Numbered from the stretch's first letter, positions 45,201 to 56,935 are shown. The stretch is DNA of 64,000 bases from Turritopsis dohrnii (GCA_027922465.2 BQMF02000202.1:310001-374000), one strand, 5' to 3'. The notes: a model not told the origin generated them from the letters alone. Translations and numbers: made by a program.

Positions 45201-46774
45201 TCAATCCATGATTTGACTAACAGGATTCTTGGCATTCTTCACTTGCTTCTTAAAAACGTTTATGTAATTTTCAAATTTGAATGTCGATAAACTGTCCAAA
45301 GAACAACCAAAATTCATGACATCATCTGGAAGGTGAATCAGACTGTGTACGTTGTATACAGGAAATGTGGAACCATAGATCACAGATGAAGTGGTAGTAA
45401 ACCATATTAACAATTGACGTACATATTCAACATATTTGGACCTGAAGTCTTTATCATTATGAAGCAAAATGGAAACAGCAACATGCAAGGAAAGAAAGTG
45501 ATTATATGTACTATCTGGAATAATGCCTTTGAGGACTAAAGGGCAGGTATAAAGGAGAAAAGATCTCAGTGGCTTTCCAGTGGCTTTCCAGTGAGACAGT
45601 TCAGAAAGTGACCTTGGCTGCCTGTTAAATTCATTTGGCAAAGAACCATTCAGTGCACACAAACGATTGGATATCTGATTAGTCTGTATTTGCAATATGC
45701 GACAGGTATTAGGACCCTTCAACAAAAACGTCAACATGCGCTTTACAACCCCCAGAAGGACCAGGTGCATATAATCAAGTACAAATTCTGTGACACAGTT
45801 AACATTAATGTCTAGCAGCGGTGATCGACATCCTTTTTGATGTAATGGATAGGCCATTTGATGGAATTCAGTGTCATTTCGCAACGGAGCCTGGTGATTC
45901 AAGAACACAATACGATTGTTATGGTACTCACCAGCCACTTGGCATCGTTTACAAGAATGATAACCAGTATGTCCAGTGATACATTTTAAAAAAGAACGAG
46001 CTGGTGCATCACAAACAAAATAACTAATTTTAAAATTGTAATAAACATTATCAATATTCAAACCATTGTACTTTAAATTTTTAGCTTCAGCCACAAAATC
46101 AGACAAATAATCTTCAATAGAATTAGGTTTAGCAGATCCATGAAACCAATAACAAACACATTATCGGTATTGGTTAAACAGTCAAGAATTGGCCATAATT
46201 GACTTTTTGAAGATTTGGATAACGGAAGACCATCAATGTTCACACATATCTCTAAAGTTCCATGGCAAGCAGACAAATCTGTCGAGGTTATAATTCTATT
46301 GAGACCTTTTTCAATGCCACAGAAGTAATATAATCCCCCACATTTCTCAACCCAGAGAATACTACTTGCAGATACTACTACTCGAATTTTTTGGCAATTC
46401 CATACCACTTTTCCTCAAAAGAAGAAGGAGATCATTAATGCAAGCTCTGGAGCAGTTGTGGTGTACAGCCCAAGAAGCTAATTGTTCAGTGATATTAACT
46501 TCTTGATTATGATCATGACCTTCATCAGAAACATTAAGAGATGGTGACAAGGATTCTGGTGAACAGTGTGAAAGATTGTCACGTCATCATCATTTGAGTT
46601 TGCCTCAATTGTATTTTCCAAAGTTTCAAAAGCGATTGCTGATGCTGGTACCAGTTTTTGTTGTGTTGAAACTACCGGAGATGTTCTTTCACTGTTGTTA
46701 TTTTCACCAAATAAGATATTATTCACATACTGATTCAGTTTTCTTCTTTTGTGTCGTTCTTGCGATTCATCCAT
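45201..46774 (-). pseudogene. CMC/EnSpm-like (tnp2-type) DNA transposase, frameshifted
   Basis: The longest piece (46106-45201, 301 codons) has FVCDAPARSFLKCITGHTGY, HSCKRCQVAGEY, TEFVLDYMHLVLLGVVKRML and KFENYINVFKKQVKNAKNP. The preceding piece (46408-46073) has CGGLYYFCGIEKGL and ICVNIDGLPLSKSSKSQLWP. VNIDGLPL and CDAPA fit the first two acidic positions of the tnp2/Transposase_21 family, and CKRC its zinc pair. The N-terminal pieces (46774-46550 MDESQERHKRRKLNQYV, 46550-46362 with LASWAVHHNCSRACINDLL) are in different frames. At least three frameshifts (near 46530, 46370 and 46115) separate the parts. It lies upstream of the DUF4806 gene on the same strand, as in two-gene elements of this type. 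Confidence 0.72.
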
Positions 46775-46799
46775 GTCAAAACTAAGATATTTATACAAT

Positions 46800-47250
46800 A
46801 TATTTTATCATTATTGATATTATTATTGTTTTAAAATAATTTAAGCAGGTCATGATATATACTATACACACTTAACATTCTCCTATCCATCCTGTTTTCA
46901 ACTTTTAACATGCTGACTGATCTAATCTATCAAATCATATATACTTAACTTAGTTTAAAGCACATCTTTTACTATTTCTACTCTGACTTCTTATTACAAA
47001 TACGTCGAACTTTATATACTTTATATTTTATTTTACTTTATTTTATTTTATGCAGGACAGACATACATTCTGATAACTGAAGTTTTTATCCTGTAACAAT
47101 ATTCTCATAACAACAACAACAACAACAACAACTTACAATAAAATAAAGTATTACAACACACAACTGACAATGATGTGGAGTTATTTTATGTATATATACA
47201 TCTAGCTATTTTATATATATCTACTCTACTATAGAATATATTTTTTATAT
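46800..47250. other. AT-rich spacer with simple repeats
   Basis: Includes (CAA)n at about 47108-47133 and TTTTA-rich sequence near 47023-47053. No gene seen. Confidence 0.45.
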
Positions 47251-47256
47251 ATAGAT

Positions 47257-47351
47257 GGTAACGCGTGGTAACGCGTCGTTTTTCCCTTGTAGCATTCATA
47301 AATTTGATGGTAACGCGTGGGTAACACGTTGGGTAACGCGTGGTAACGCGT
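47257..47351. repeat. Six GGTAACGCGT-type words in 95 bp
   Basis: GGTAACGCGT occurs at 47257, 47267, 47309, 47332 and 47342, with the variant GGTAACACGT at 47320. The core ACGCGT is an MluI/MCB-type palindrome. ATTCATAA and TTATGAAT lie in inverted orientation around the second cluster. The block sits just beyond the 3' end of the Tc1/mariner pseudogene and may be subterminal repeats of that element. No matching block was found at its other side. Confidence 0.6.
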
Positions 47352-47420
47352 TCTCATTATGAATGTTTGTGTTTGCAAAACTGAAAAGGCAAAACAGAAC
47401 CTGGACGAGAAACATAAACC

Positions 47421-48656
47421 TTAATATTTAGTCCTTCCTCCTTTGCATCGGATTACTGCTGTTATTCTATCCTTCATACACTCAATTGTCTTGTCGATTA
47501 AATCTGGGGAAACCGCTTCGATGGTCTTCTCAACTCTCTGGCAAAATTCCTCGTATGTTTCTTTCATGATTTCCAGTTCCAGGGCATCTTCCTTCAGTTG
47601 TCGTCGGATCATGTGGAAAATGTTCTCGACTGGGTTCAGGTCCGGAGAACGTGGTGGAATGGCAAACATTTCAGAGCCGAGCTTCTCCCACGCTTTTTTG
47701 GCCACCTTTGAATTCTGCCTCGGGTCTCCGTCTTGCAACCAAACACTTCCTCGTGGTCCCTTTCCGCACTTCCGGAAAATGTCTGAAAGATGAAGATTGG
47801 TTATGTTATGTTCCGCTTCATAATTATGTAATTATAATTGTGATCACACAGACTTATGTTCCTGTTATGTAATTAGCACTTCTGATTTGTTTTTATTTCG
47901 GTGTTTCGGTGTTTTTTTGCTTTTCCTTTAAAATGGGAACATAGTCTTACCTGGAAATTTTTCGTCAATGAACTGGGCAAAACGAAGACCCGTCACTTGC
48001 CACTGATGATTTTCACAGCACAGCACACCACTGCCGTACCCAATTCCCAAAGTAATTTGCCATCCTGCCACCAGTTCCTTCTTTGCGACCTTTCGTTGTT
48101 ATCTGTAAACCTTCGCCAGCTTCCTCCATGCCATAGAAGATACAGCTCTTGCTTCAGCATACGGATTCGTACGATGTGCAAAGCCAACACCATCAAAGAA
48201 GAAGGCTATAGTATGCCGCCAAAAGTTTTTGGGCAATTCTTTGGCTTCTTTTGCGAATTTAAGTCGCAGCTTCTTATCTTTCTCAGACAGAAGACCTTTC
48301 TTTCTCGACTGCCGATATTCGTATCCATTCTTTCGAAGAACCCGGTAAATCGTCTTGAGGGAAATGTGATACAGTCTAGTCTCCTCCTGTATCTTCTTGG
48401 CACTGAAGGAAGCCCGCTCTTTCCGCAACCTGAGAAGTGTTCGGATTATGAGCCGTTCATCTATGCTGTCTAACACCTTTGGTCGACCTTTGTTTTCCCT
48501 TCTTCTGTCAAAAGGCTCCTGGGTGGCAGTGGCGTGACGGTATACACTTCTTTTTGAATGCTGCGGATACCTTCTACAAAGCTCCGCACAAGTTATCCCA
48601 TATTCTTGGTGGAGTATTTTCAACCTCACACTGGTTTTAATATCGATTCGTACCAT
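47421..48656 (-). pseudogene. Tc1/mariner (IS630-Tc1 superfamily) transposase with an intron
   Basis: The frame starts MVRIDIKTSVRLKILHQEYG with helix-turn-helix-like DNA-binding repeats (residues about 1-110). The DDE core follows: first D in IAFFFDGVGFAHRTNPYAE, second in WLQDGDPRQNSKVAK, then SPDLNPVEN. An intron at 47950-47783 (GTAAGA to TTTCAG, 168 bp) restores FPDIFRKCGKG across the join. Before it, two frameshifts (near 48120 and 48085) break the region encoding GEGLQITTKG and ITLGIGYGSGVLCCENHQWQ. The C-terminus ends IRCKGGRTKY. It is dead because of the frameshifts. Confidence 0.85.
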
Positions 48657-48659
48657 AGT

Positions 48660-48901
48660 TGAATTATTACTTTCTCTAAAAAATGAAAAACAAACATTTA
48701 TTGTTTTTGAATTTGTTGTTTTTTATTTACCTTACATAAAGTAAACAGTCAGAGTAGTGTAAACAACAATAACAAATCTCAAGTGAACCAGAATCAATTT
48801 CATAATACAACAAGAAACAAGTGAGCCTCACAACAGGTAAAAAGTTCTAATGTCTGGCAGCACAAAACTAGGAGCAACTGCAGCTTTGGCCACAATTTCT
48901 G
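48660..48901. other. Junction between the Tc1/mariner pseudogene and the Helitron fragment
   Basis: AT-rich and non-coding. No inverted repeat matching the far side of the Tc1/mariner unit was identified. Confidence 0.35.
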
Positions 48902-50699
48902 TCACTGATTGCTGATCTTTAAAATGAATTTGTTAAGTGTTTCCTCAAAGTCATTTTGCAACTGCCTGGATGTTATCATACCTTTGACTTTAGTTGTTGC
49001 TATGTTCATCTGATTATACAAATTGATTTGATGTAACACAAAATGTGCAAAGAAAATGTAATCTGCATTAGATGCAAAACGCTGAGAATAATGTGATAAA
49101 CGCTGATTAAAGTACTTCCCTGGAGTTAAATTGATTGGTCTTGATACTTTATAGCCATGTTTTCCATTAGGGAAAAGAAATGGAAAAGCTAATTCCTCAA
49201 CAAAGTCATCCAAAAAAAAAGACTTGGGTTTTTTATTTTCACCAGGAGCGATGTCTAATACTTCATCATCAGGATTATGGAAATTGGGTGTCATACACAT
49301 TTCATCATTAATGTCACAATTTTCACCTAATGGATTATCATTTTCTATGTCATCCTCAATATCAATTGTACATCAACATCATGCAGACAAAGTAACTCTT
49401 TAGTAATGTCATCAACATTTATCAAAATATATTCGAATAAAAGGGGTTGACCTTTTTTAAATATTGGAGAACTTCATTCAAGAGTCCAGGGCGAACACTC
49501 TCAAAAACAACATGACCTTTGTAAGACAATTTTCTCTTTAGCTTAACAAATAGCAATCCACTACAATCCATACCACGGGGAAGACAATTTGTTACAGTTT
49601 CTACCTGTATTGGAACATTGCAAATTGATCCCTTTATTTTTAGCTGCTGTCCTTTTGGCATGATTGCAATCTTCTTAAATAATGTTCTTTTTGAAATTAA
49701 GATCTTTTCTAACTTATTCAAATTTCTAATTGAGGAAGGGAGATCTGCAACTTCCAATTTATTCCATACTGCTTGCGGAGGAATTTCATTTTTCTTCAAG
49801 TATGTATGACATGTTATACAAATATAGGTCTTAGAATTATAGCTAAGGATTGCAGTATCTAATTGGGAAACATTCATTTTGTACAAATTTTCATAATAAC
49901 GTCTAACAGTTTTCCGATAAAGAGTCCGATTACAAATTACACATATGTAATATGGGCCATCATATATTGCTTTTTGAAAAGCTTCAATTCTAGTAGAATA
50001 ACTATGGTCTTCATCTTTTTGTTTTCGATCACTATCTTTGAAATAATCAGATTGTCTATATTTGCTAGCTTTTTCTTTGTTACGAGATTTTTTCAGACAG
50101 TCTTTCATTCTCATATATGATGCAGCAAAATCAATTTCCTTACTTTCACGCTGAATACTTATGTATTGAAATTCATATTGAATATTTTCATCTCCTGTAT
50201 GAGTATAGAATGAAGGTACTTTTCCAATTGTTCCTTATTCAGTAGGTTGACCATGAATGTCTCGACTATGAGAATCCATTAAGTAAATACAATTTTTACG
50301 ACCAATTAAAGAAACACAGACACCCTTGAGAATAAGAAGAATCCCATCTACACTTCTGTTGTTATTGAAAGGTAAAAAATTTGGAACAGTTCCGTAATTT
50401 AAAAAGCCAAATTCAGAGTTGAGATATGTAATTTTAATTTCCGAACCACCTTCAAACATTGGGAAACTATTTGGCAAATCAGAAATTACCAAGAATGTGT
50501 TTTTATTCAAAGATTTATACAATCTATCTCCATTTTTCAAAATAAGATCTAAATCATTGGAGGTCCAATGACCTGGGGATTTCACTATTGTGAAAGAAAC
50601 TGCATTCAGACTACAGCAGACACATTGCCGACCAGCACTTTCACCAAACATGATATGAGATTGATTAAAAGAACCTTGAACGATTTTTTCGATTGACAT
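48902..50699 (-). pseudogene. Coding-Helitron N-terminal fragment: cysteine protease, DUF6570-like, start of Helitron_like_N
   Basis: The frame from 50699 begins with a deubiquitinase-like protease of a different family from the one at 2063 (Cys box GRQCVCCSLNAVSF, His box YLMDSHSRDIHGQP). A TAA at 50235-50237 interrupts it. The same frame resumes into a DUF6570-like region (YYICVICNRTLY, YICITCHTYL, PPQAVWNKLEVADLPSSIRN, KKIAIMPKGQQLKIKGSICN) and stops at 49422. After a shift, 49300-48902 gives VEELAFPFLFPNGKHGYKV, LTPGKYFNQRLSHYSQRFA and NADYIFFAHFVLHQ, the Helitron_like_N signature. Rep catalytic residues, helicase and 3' end are absent, so it is 3'-truncated. Confidence 0.85.
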
Positions 50700-51088
50700 G
50701 GTTAATTAATAAACACCTTTGGTGCCATTGAGTGGCACAAACTTTCAAGGTACAATAAATTTTGCACACTTTACTGTGATATTTGTGTTTCAAATTTAGT
50801 ACATATATGTATGTATGTATGTATGTATGTTCTTTATTTAACGTCGGTGAAATTTACAATAGTATTTTTATGCTTGAACACACAAAAAACTAATCAAAAC
50901 CGACAAGCAACAAAATAAAATAAATTAGCTTCAAATTAAGTAAAAACATATATATAAGGGAATAGAAATATTTACAATTTTGAATTATTTACAAAAATTT
51001 TTAAAATTTCATAGGTAAGAACATCATAGTAAGAGATAAATAACTTCAACAAATTTTTCATTTAAAATGATAAATAAATAAATTGTCA

Positions 51089-54000
51089 CTACACTTCAAG
51101 TTTGTGTTTCTTTATCAGTTTTTTAAAAGTGGCTAGATCTTTGCATGTTTTCAGGCAGTAAGGTAGTTTGTTCCATACTTTAGGGGCTAATGAAATGAGG
51201 CTTTTGTTGCCAAAAGTAGTTGTGAAAACCGTTGGTGTAGCTAAGTTGTTTACGTTTTGAGCTCTGGTTGGTTGATTATTAACTTGAAGACGAAAGATTT
51301 CTTTCATATATGATGGACTAAGATCATTAATTGACTTAAAAATCTCAATACAAAGAAATTTCAACCTGTAATTGCTCATCAAAGTTCTGTTTGATTTATT
51401 TAGAAGTGTAACATACGAGCTGTCATAATTATTGTGGAGGAAAGCTAGTGCTCTTTTCTGAATTCGCTCTACATTTTCACGTGACTTCGCTGAAGAAAAA
51501 TGCCAAATTAGAGGGCAATAGTTAAAATTTGCGTATATAAAACTATAAATTAAAACATTCCTGGCTTTAACGGACAAATTATTTTTAAATCTAAGAAGGG
51601 CATTAAGTTGTGCTGAAGCATTTTTGCAAAGGTGGCTGACATGCTTATCAAATTTTAATCTATTATCAAGATGCACACCTAATAGTTTAACGCTTGGCTG
51701 TGTCTGTGATACGTTTCCATCGATTTTAATAGTCACAGACTTCTCCGATATATTTTTTTCTATCACAATAGACTGAAATTTCTTAGGATTTGCAATCATA
51801 TTATTGTTTTTCATCCAAGAAATTGCTGTTTCAACCTCTTGTTCCAATGTTTCTATAAGATTGGGTATCGAATTTGAAAAGCATGACAGACTAATATCAT
51901 CAGCATAATTGTGGACACTTACAAACTTACTTACAAAAAACAAAAAATCGTTTAAAAAAATATTAAAAATAATTGGTCCTAGGATAGATCCTTGAGGCAC
52001 ACCTGAGACTAGAAGTTGGAAAACACTAAAAATTCCATTTATTTTTGTTGCTTGATGTCTATCAGTCAAGTATGAAAGAATATATTTCAGTGCTGAAATT
52101 TCAAAGCCATATGCATGTAGTTTAGCAATAATGAGGTCATGCGGGACGCAGTCAAAGGCTTTAGACAAGTCCATTAATACAGCCCCAACGACATAATTCC
52201 GATCTAGCTGTTTTTTCCAATCTTCGAGAAGTCTCATTAAGAAATGTTGTGTACTGTAACTTTTCCGATAAGCGGAGAGAAAGATCGATAACTTTCCATC
52301 GATGAATGAGTTAATTTGAGACTTGATAGATCCTTCATAGAATGTTGAGAAAACGTTTAAAACACTTATTGGTCTATAATTATCAATTTTTGTTTTATCA
52401 AGACCTCCTTTGTCTATTGGAGTAACTAGTGCTTTTTTAGCGTTCTTTGGAAATTTCAAGCATCGAAAACTACTGTTAATGGCATCTGTTAAAGGCTTTG
52501 TCAAAAAAGATTTTGCTAATTTGACTAATTTTGCTGGAATATTGTCTGTTCCACAAGAGGTTTTGATCTTCATTTCATGAAATAGTTTTTCGGTATCTTT
52601 TAAAGTGATTTGTTGAAAAAAAAGGTGTTTTCAGAATTCTTATTTTCAGACTTGATTTTGACGATACTTGGGTGTGCTTCAAACTTTTTAATGATATGAT
52701 CAATTAAATCATCGTTGTTGGAGAAATTCTGATCACAAATGCCATTTGGCTTGGTTCCACTAGAAACTCAACAACATTTACAAAGTAATTATTGAATAAA
52801 GTAGCAAGTTCTTTATCGTCTGTTACGAAGACATCTTGTGTTTCAAGCATAATAGCATTATCGTTTGTAATACTTTTATTTATCATAAATGGCTTAATCG
52901 TATCCCAGAAGTTGACGTTTTTTCCTAATTTAGATTCAGAAAACTTTTTAAAGTATGTCTTTATGGCTTTATTACGTAGGTTAACACAAAAATTACGTTG
53001 TCTTTTATATTTACGTTTATTCTCTTCTGAAGGAAATTTATTGTATCTATTTTTAAGCCTAGATCTTGTGTATATTGCTTTTTATAATGCTTTGTTCATG
53101 AACGTTGCATGATTTACCCGCAAAGTTTTTTGTTTTAGTGGAGCGTGCTGTTCAACAATTGACAGAAATGTTTCAACTAGATTATCATAGTTCATGTCTG
53201 GATTCTCTCCATTACAATCAAAGTTTGCCTTTTCAACATCTGAAAGGAATGCTGTTTTATCAAAGTTTTGGTAATTACGATAAAAATTTTTTTTAGGTTT
53301 TAATCGAACAAAGTGAGTTCTCATAAAAGTTGTCACCATATGATGATGATCACTAATACCAGTTTCGTATGAAAAGGAATTGAAAAATGATTTTGGTCTG
53401 TTGGTGAGAATAACATCAATTGATTTTATTGTTTCTTTATTTTACATCGGTAAAAAAATCTCACAAAGTATAAAATTAAGCAAAAAAGGAATAAATAAGT
53501 TAACCAAAAAATAAAAAGAAGCCAAGCTTAAAGCTGGCTTATTTACACCGATGAAATATATTCATAGACTTAGCATAAGATGGGTCAGCTACGCTCACTC
53601 AGAACAATACACTATTACAGAAAACCCACCCCTATAACATATACCTTACACAGTCGGCAGGGACATTTACGTGGTTTCCATAATCTAATAAGTTTTTTAA
53701 ATTCTTCGATCTACACTTTTAATATTTCGGGGAAGCTCATCCCATAAGGTTGAACCTAGATTCGCTAACGTGCTTTCCCCGTAACGTACTGTGGAACTTA
53801 TAGGTTTAACGAAATCCCTCGTTTTTCTTAAATTTAGTCCATTATTAGATCTTCGTACAAAAATATCTTCCAGTAAACTTGGACCCAAGTTTTGTTTAGC
53901 TTTAAACATTTCAATCATCAATGTTTGCACATTTCTTTGATGGACTGTGAAAGAGCTATCTCTTAAAAGTAATTCTTCGAATGAGGCATCATAATTCTTA

Positions 54001-54828
54001 TACAAAAGTCTCAGGGCCCTTTCATGAACTTTATTTATTTTATTGTTCAGTTCTCGACTGTGGAACATCCATACCAAACTGCAATATTTAAATTGCGATT
54101 CAACAAAACTTTTTATTGTGCTTCTCAATTGGTCATGGGAGAGATAGATCACAAATATTACTTAATGAGACAAAACCTCTGCTATTAGGGTCATGAGTAT
54201 CAATATTTATATCACCCATCACGATAACATTTTCATACTTTGAGAACGCTCTATTCAAGGTTACTTCCAGTTCTTCAAAAAACAGTTTGAGATTGGAAGA
54301 ATTGGGAGGTCTATAAATGCTTAATACTATCCATTTTTTATTTTTAATTACAAGCTCAGAGCAGAAAGCTTCATTAGTAACTATGTTAAAATCATAATTT
54401 TTTAGACTTTTGCATATAACACCTTTTTTAACGTGTTCAATAAGTCCTCCACCATGTAGATTTCTATCATTCCTATGCCGAATTTTGTAGTTATCAATTT
54501 TTAGTTGCTCAGGAGTTATTGTGTCATCGATCTTTGTCTCTGCAATAACTAAGTAATCAGGGGAGGATGTTCGAACTACTTCTCGCAAATCTATAATCTT
54601 ACTTTTAAGACTATTTATGTTCAGGTATGCAAATAATGGATTGAAATTATTTTTTATTCGAAGGCTAGTAATGGACTCTAAAGAGCTTTTAACAGAATTT
54701 TGTGGTTCTGATTTTTCTATTTGATTGATTCCTGTATGACCATACTCAGTTTTTTTTCGCAACTCAAAAGGACCATTATGAGTGTTTTCCGAAACTAATC
54801 CCACACTGATTCGTAAATACTCAATCAT
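51089..54828 (-). pseudogene. LINE A ORF2: endonuclease and reverse transcriptase
   Basis: The frame opens at the ATG overlapping the ORF1 stop. The endonuclease (54828 to about 54150) shows LFAYLNINSLKSKI, YLVIAETKIDDTI, VLSIYRPPNSSNLK and VIVMGDINIDTHD. After the inserted LINE piece it resumes near 53415 with SIDVILTNRPKSFFN and TGISDHHHMV. The RT (52573-51089, 494 codons) is intact: TPIDKGGLDKTKIDNYRPIS, AVLMDLSKAFDCVPH, VSGVPQGSILGPI and the catalytic HNYADDISLS. Lesions are a TAA at 53082-53084 in the linker, a one-base shift near 52750, and the insertion. The family is CR1/L2-like by its SGNH ORF1 and RT style. Confidence 0.87.
53425..54150 (-). mobile_element. 5'-truncated LINE (element B) inserted in LINE A
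   Basis: The 54152-53697 frame is the C-terminal part of a different LINE RT (SFVESQFKYCSLVWMFHSRE, INKVHERALRLLYKNYD). Its 3' end reads CCGATGTAAAATAAAGAAAC, resembling the 3' end of LINE A. It interrupts the endonuclease of LINE A. Around 20 codons of the host expected at the junction appear missing, so the insertion was accompanied by a small deletion. Confidence 0.8.
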
Positions 54829-56935
54829 TTAAACTATTTATAAAATTATTTGCTAGAATCCTCTTACCATCATTGTTTAGGTGAATGCCATCCTTCCATA
54901 AGTTGTTGTAAGATATTCGATCGTTGTTTATGATGATAAAATTTCGAAGTTTACATTTTTCATCAAGGATCTTGTTCAAGCGAGTGACAGTTAATTCATT
55001 AACGTTTCTGCTTCTAATGATGCTTGAAATAAAAACTTTTTTAACACCATATTGCACGCATTGATCACCAATTGATACTACAGTGTGTATCATAATGTCT
55101 TATCCACCAACTTTCAAGGCGTATATCTCATTACATGTCTTATAAAATATTGGGAATTTTATATCACAAGAAAGAGCTTTCCGTGCTGTATCCATTAATA
55201 TAAAATGTTTGCCAAAATATTTGTTCTTTGATAAGATATTGAAGAAAAACTCAACGATTTGGCTCATTAAATTCTTAAAAGTCAATTAACTCATTTTACA
55301 ATGAAGGCCATTTGTAAACACAATAAAAAAATTAAAAATCATCACACAGTAAAAAAATTTTATTTGAAATTTTTATGATTAGTTGCTATGGGAAATTGAT
55401 ACGCAAAGCTATACTTAAAGTTTTCTAAAGGCTTCATCAGCAAAACAAAAGAAAATTACACCATTAAAAATTCATTAGCATGTCAGTTAATTGACTTTTA
55501 AGAATTCAATGAACCAAATCGTTGAGTTTTTCTTCGATATCTTATCGAAGAACAAATATTTTGGCAAACATTTTATATTAATGGATACAGCACGAAAAGC
55601 TCTTTCTTGTGATATAAAATTCCCAATATTTTATAAGACATGTAATGAGATATACGCCTTGAAAGTTGGTGGATAAGACATTTTGATACACACTGTATTT
55701 CTTCAGCTAGATTATCAATAATACTGGACATATTTTGATTGGTAGAAAGCAAGTTATTTATTCCCACATGTATTATTACGACGTCAGGTTTGTCTTCTTC
55801 AAGTGTTGGTTTTGCATAGCTAATGATTTAAATTTGATACGCTGGCTCCTGGGAAACATTTAAATCGAGCATGGCCGGACTTGATTAGGCTGTTAAATTC
55901 TCGTGTATGAATACCTTTGGGTATACTATCAGATAAGATTCGGATCTTATTTATGGAGTTTATGTTACGATCTTGAGAAAAATTTTGTTCTCTTTCCGGG
56001 TATTCATTGATTACCGGAAAAGGCCTTCGGTTGGGTCGAAAATTTGTAGCTTTTCGGTAACTGATTCCAGCCATTTTATCACATTTAATTAACTCATCAG
56101 AAATAACGTCGTTCTCCTCCACATTACTTTCTTCTTGTTCTAGTACATTAAAACGGTTTGCACTAATTACTTCAGGATATGTTGATTTCTTTAGCGTTGA
56201 TGGGCCTTTTGATACGCTTTTCCATTCATTGTTTCTATTATCTATCAATGGACGGTTTATACTTTTCTGATTTAAAATGTCAGTAATTATGTTTTTCTGC
56301 TCAACAACATTAGTTTTTAAAAATTTGTTTTCCTCCCGCAATTGTTGAATCAAATGTACGGGGGGATCGTTTTTGAGTTTACCAACTTCGTGAGATAAAA
56401 ATGTTGTTTGTTCCAAAATTTTTGTCTTTAAAAAATTATTTTCTTCTTTCAATTGATTTACTAATTCTTGTGAAGCGTTATTTTTCAGTTTACTGATTTC
56501 ATACGAAATAAATTCTTTAAGATCAACAAACTGTGTCAAGAAATACTGTAATACATTAAATTGATCTGCAGATTGTATTTCCTGCTCTAACAAGGAATTC
56601 GAAGCTTCATTACAAGAGTTTTCGTTGGCGTGCAAAATTGAGCTTGTGTGAAAGTCTTCTGCTTCTTGAATAACTTCCTCTCGTGCTTTGGATTGCAAGT
56701 ATGATTTGGTAAAACGAAAAAAGCTCTTACCCGATCGTTTGTTCCCTGTTGAAACATCCTTTTGGCACAGGGTTTCCAAAATACGCTTTACATTTTCTGG
56801 CTGAATGTTATTTGCTAACACAGTTATTCTGTCTATACTGGCTCCTTTCTTACCACTTTTGATTGTTTCGATTACTTCCATAACTTTCTTTTCATCAAGA
56901 GCAGAATCGTGACCACCCACTTCGGCTGCCATCAT
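54821..56935 (-). pseudogene. LINE A ORF1: coiled-coil protein with SGNH (GDSL) esterase domain
   Basis: The N-terminal piece (56935-55820, 371 codons) starts MMAAEVGGHDSALDEKKV, has leucine-rich coiled-coil stretches (LVNQLKEENNFLKTKILEQT, LIQQLREENKFLKTNV) and enters the esterase fold at IRILSDSIPKGI (block I Ser, with SDS in place of GDS) and KCFPGASV. The next part has VGINNLL (block III, GxN). After the MITE the frame continues with VFISSIIRSRNVNEL and LWKDGIHLNNDGKRI, the block V Asp-x-x-His dyad, and ends SLND. A frame break also lies near 55800-55820. SGNH esterase domains occur in ORF1 of CR1-type LINEs. Confidence 0.82.
55081..55695. mobile_element. 615-bp foldback MITE with 211-bp arms, TA-flanked
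   Basis: Left arm 55081-55291 and right arm 55485-55695 are about 96 percent identical inverted repeats, starting CAGTGTGTATCATAATGTCT. TA flanks both ends (55079-55080 and 55696-55697). Removing the element and one TA rejoins the host ORF1 frame exactly at LAEEI/VSIGDQC. Each arm contains a 61-codon frame (55285-55100 minus and 55491-55676 plus) that differ at only three residues. Confidence 0.92.

Larger units (their letters stand above)
50802..56935 (-). mobile_element. CR1/L2-like LINE (element A) with SGNH ORF1 and EN-RT ORF2
   Basis: The minus-strand LINE runs from the ORF1 start at 56935 to a 3' tail of (CATA)n at about 50831-50802, preceded by GACGTTAAATAAAGAA. ORF1 and ORF2 overlap by ATGATTGA (54828-54821). 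A foldback MITE (55081-55695) splits ORF1, and a second LINE fragment (about 53425-54150) splits the endonuclease of ORF2. No flanking target duplication was resolved. Confidence 0.85.

Noticed and set aside
50802..50831. CRISPR-like or satellite array from the TATG run
   Set aside because: It is a simple 4-bp microsatellite at the 3' tail of LINE A.
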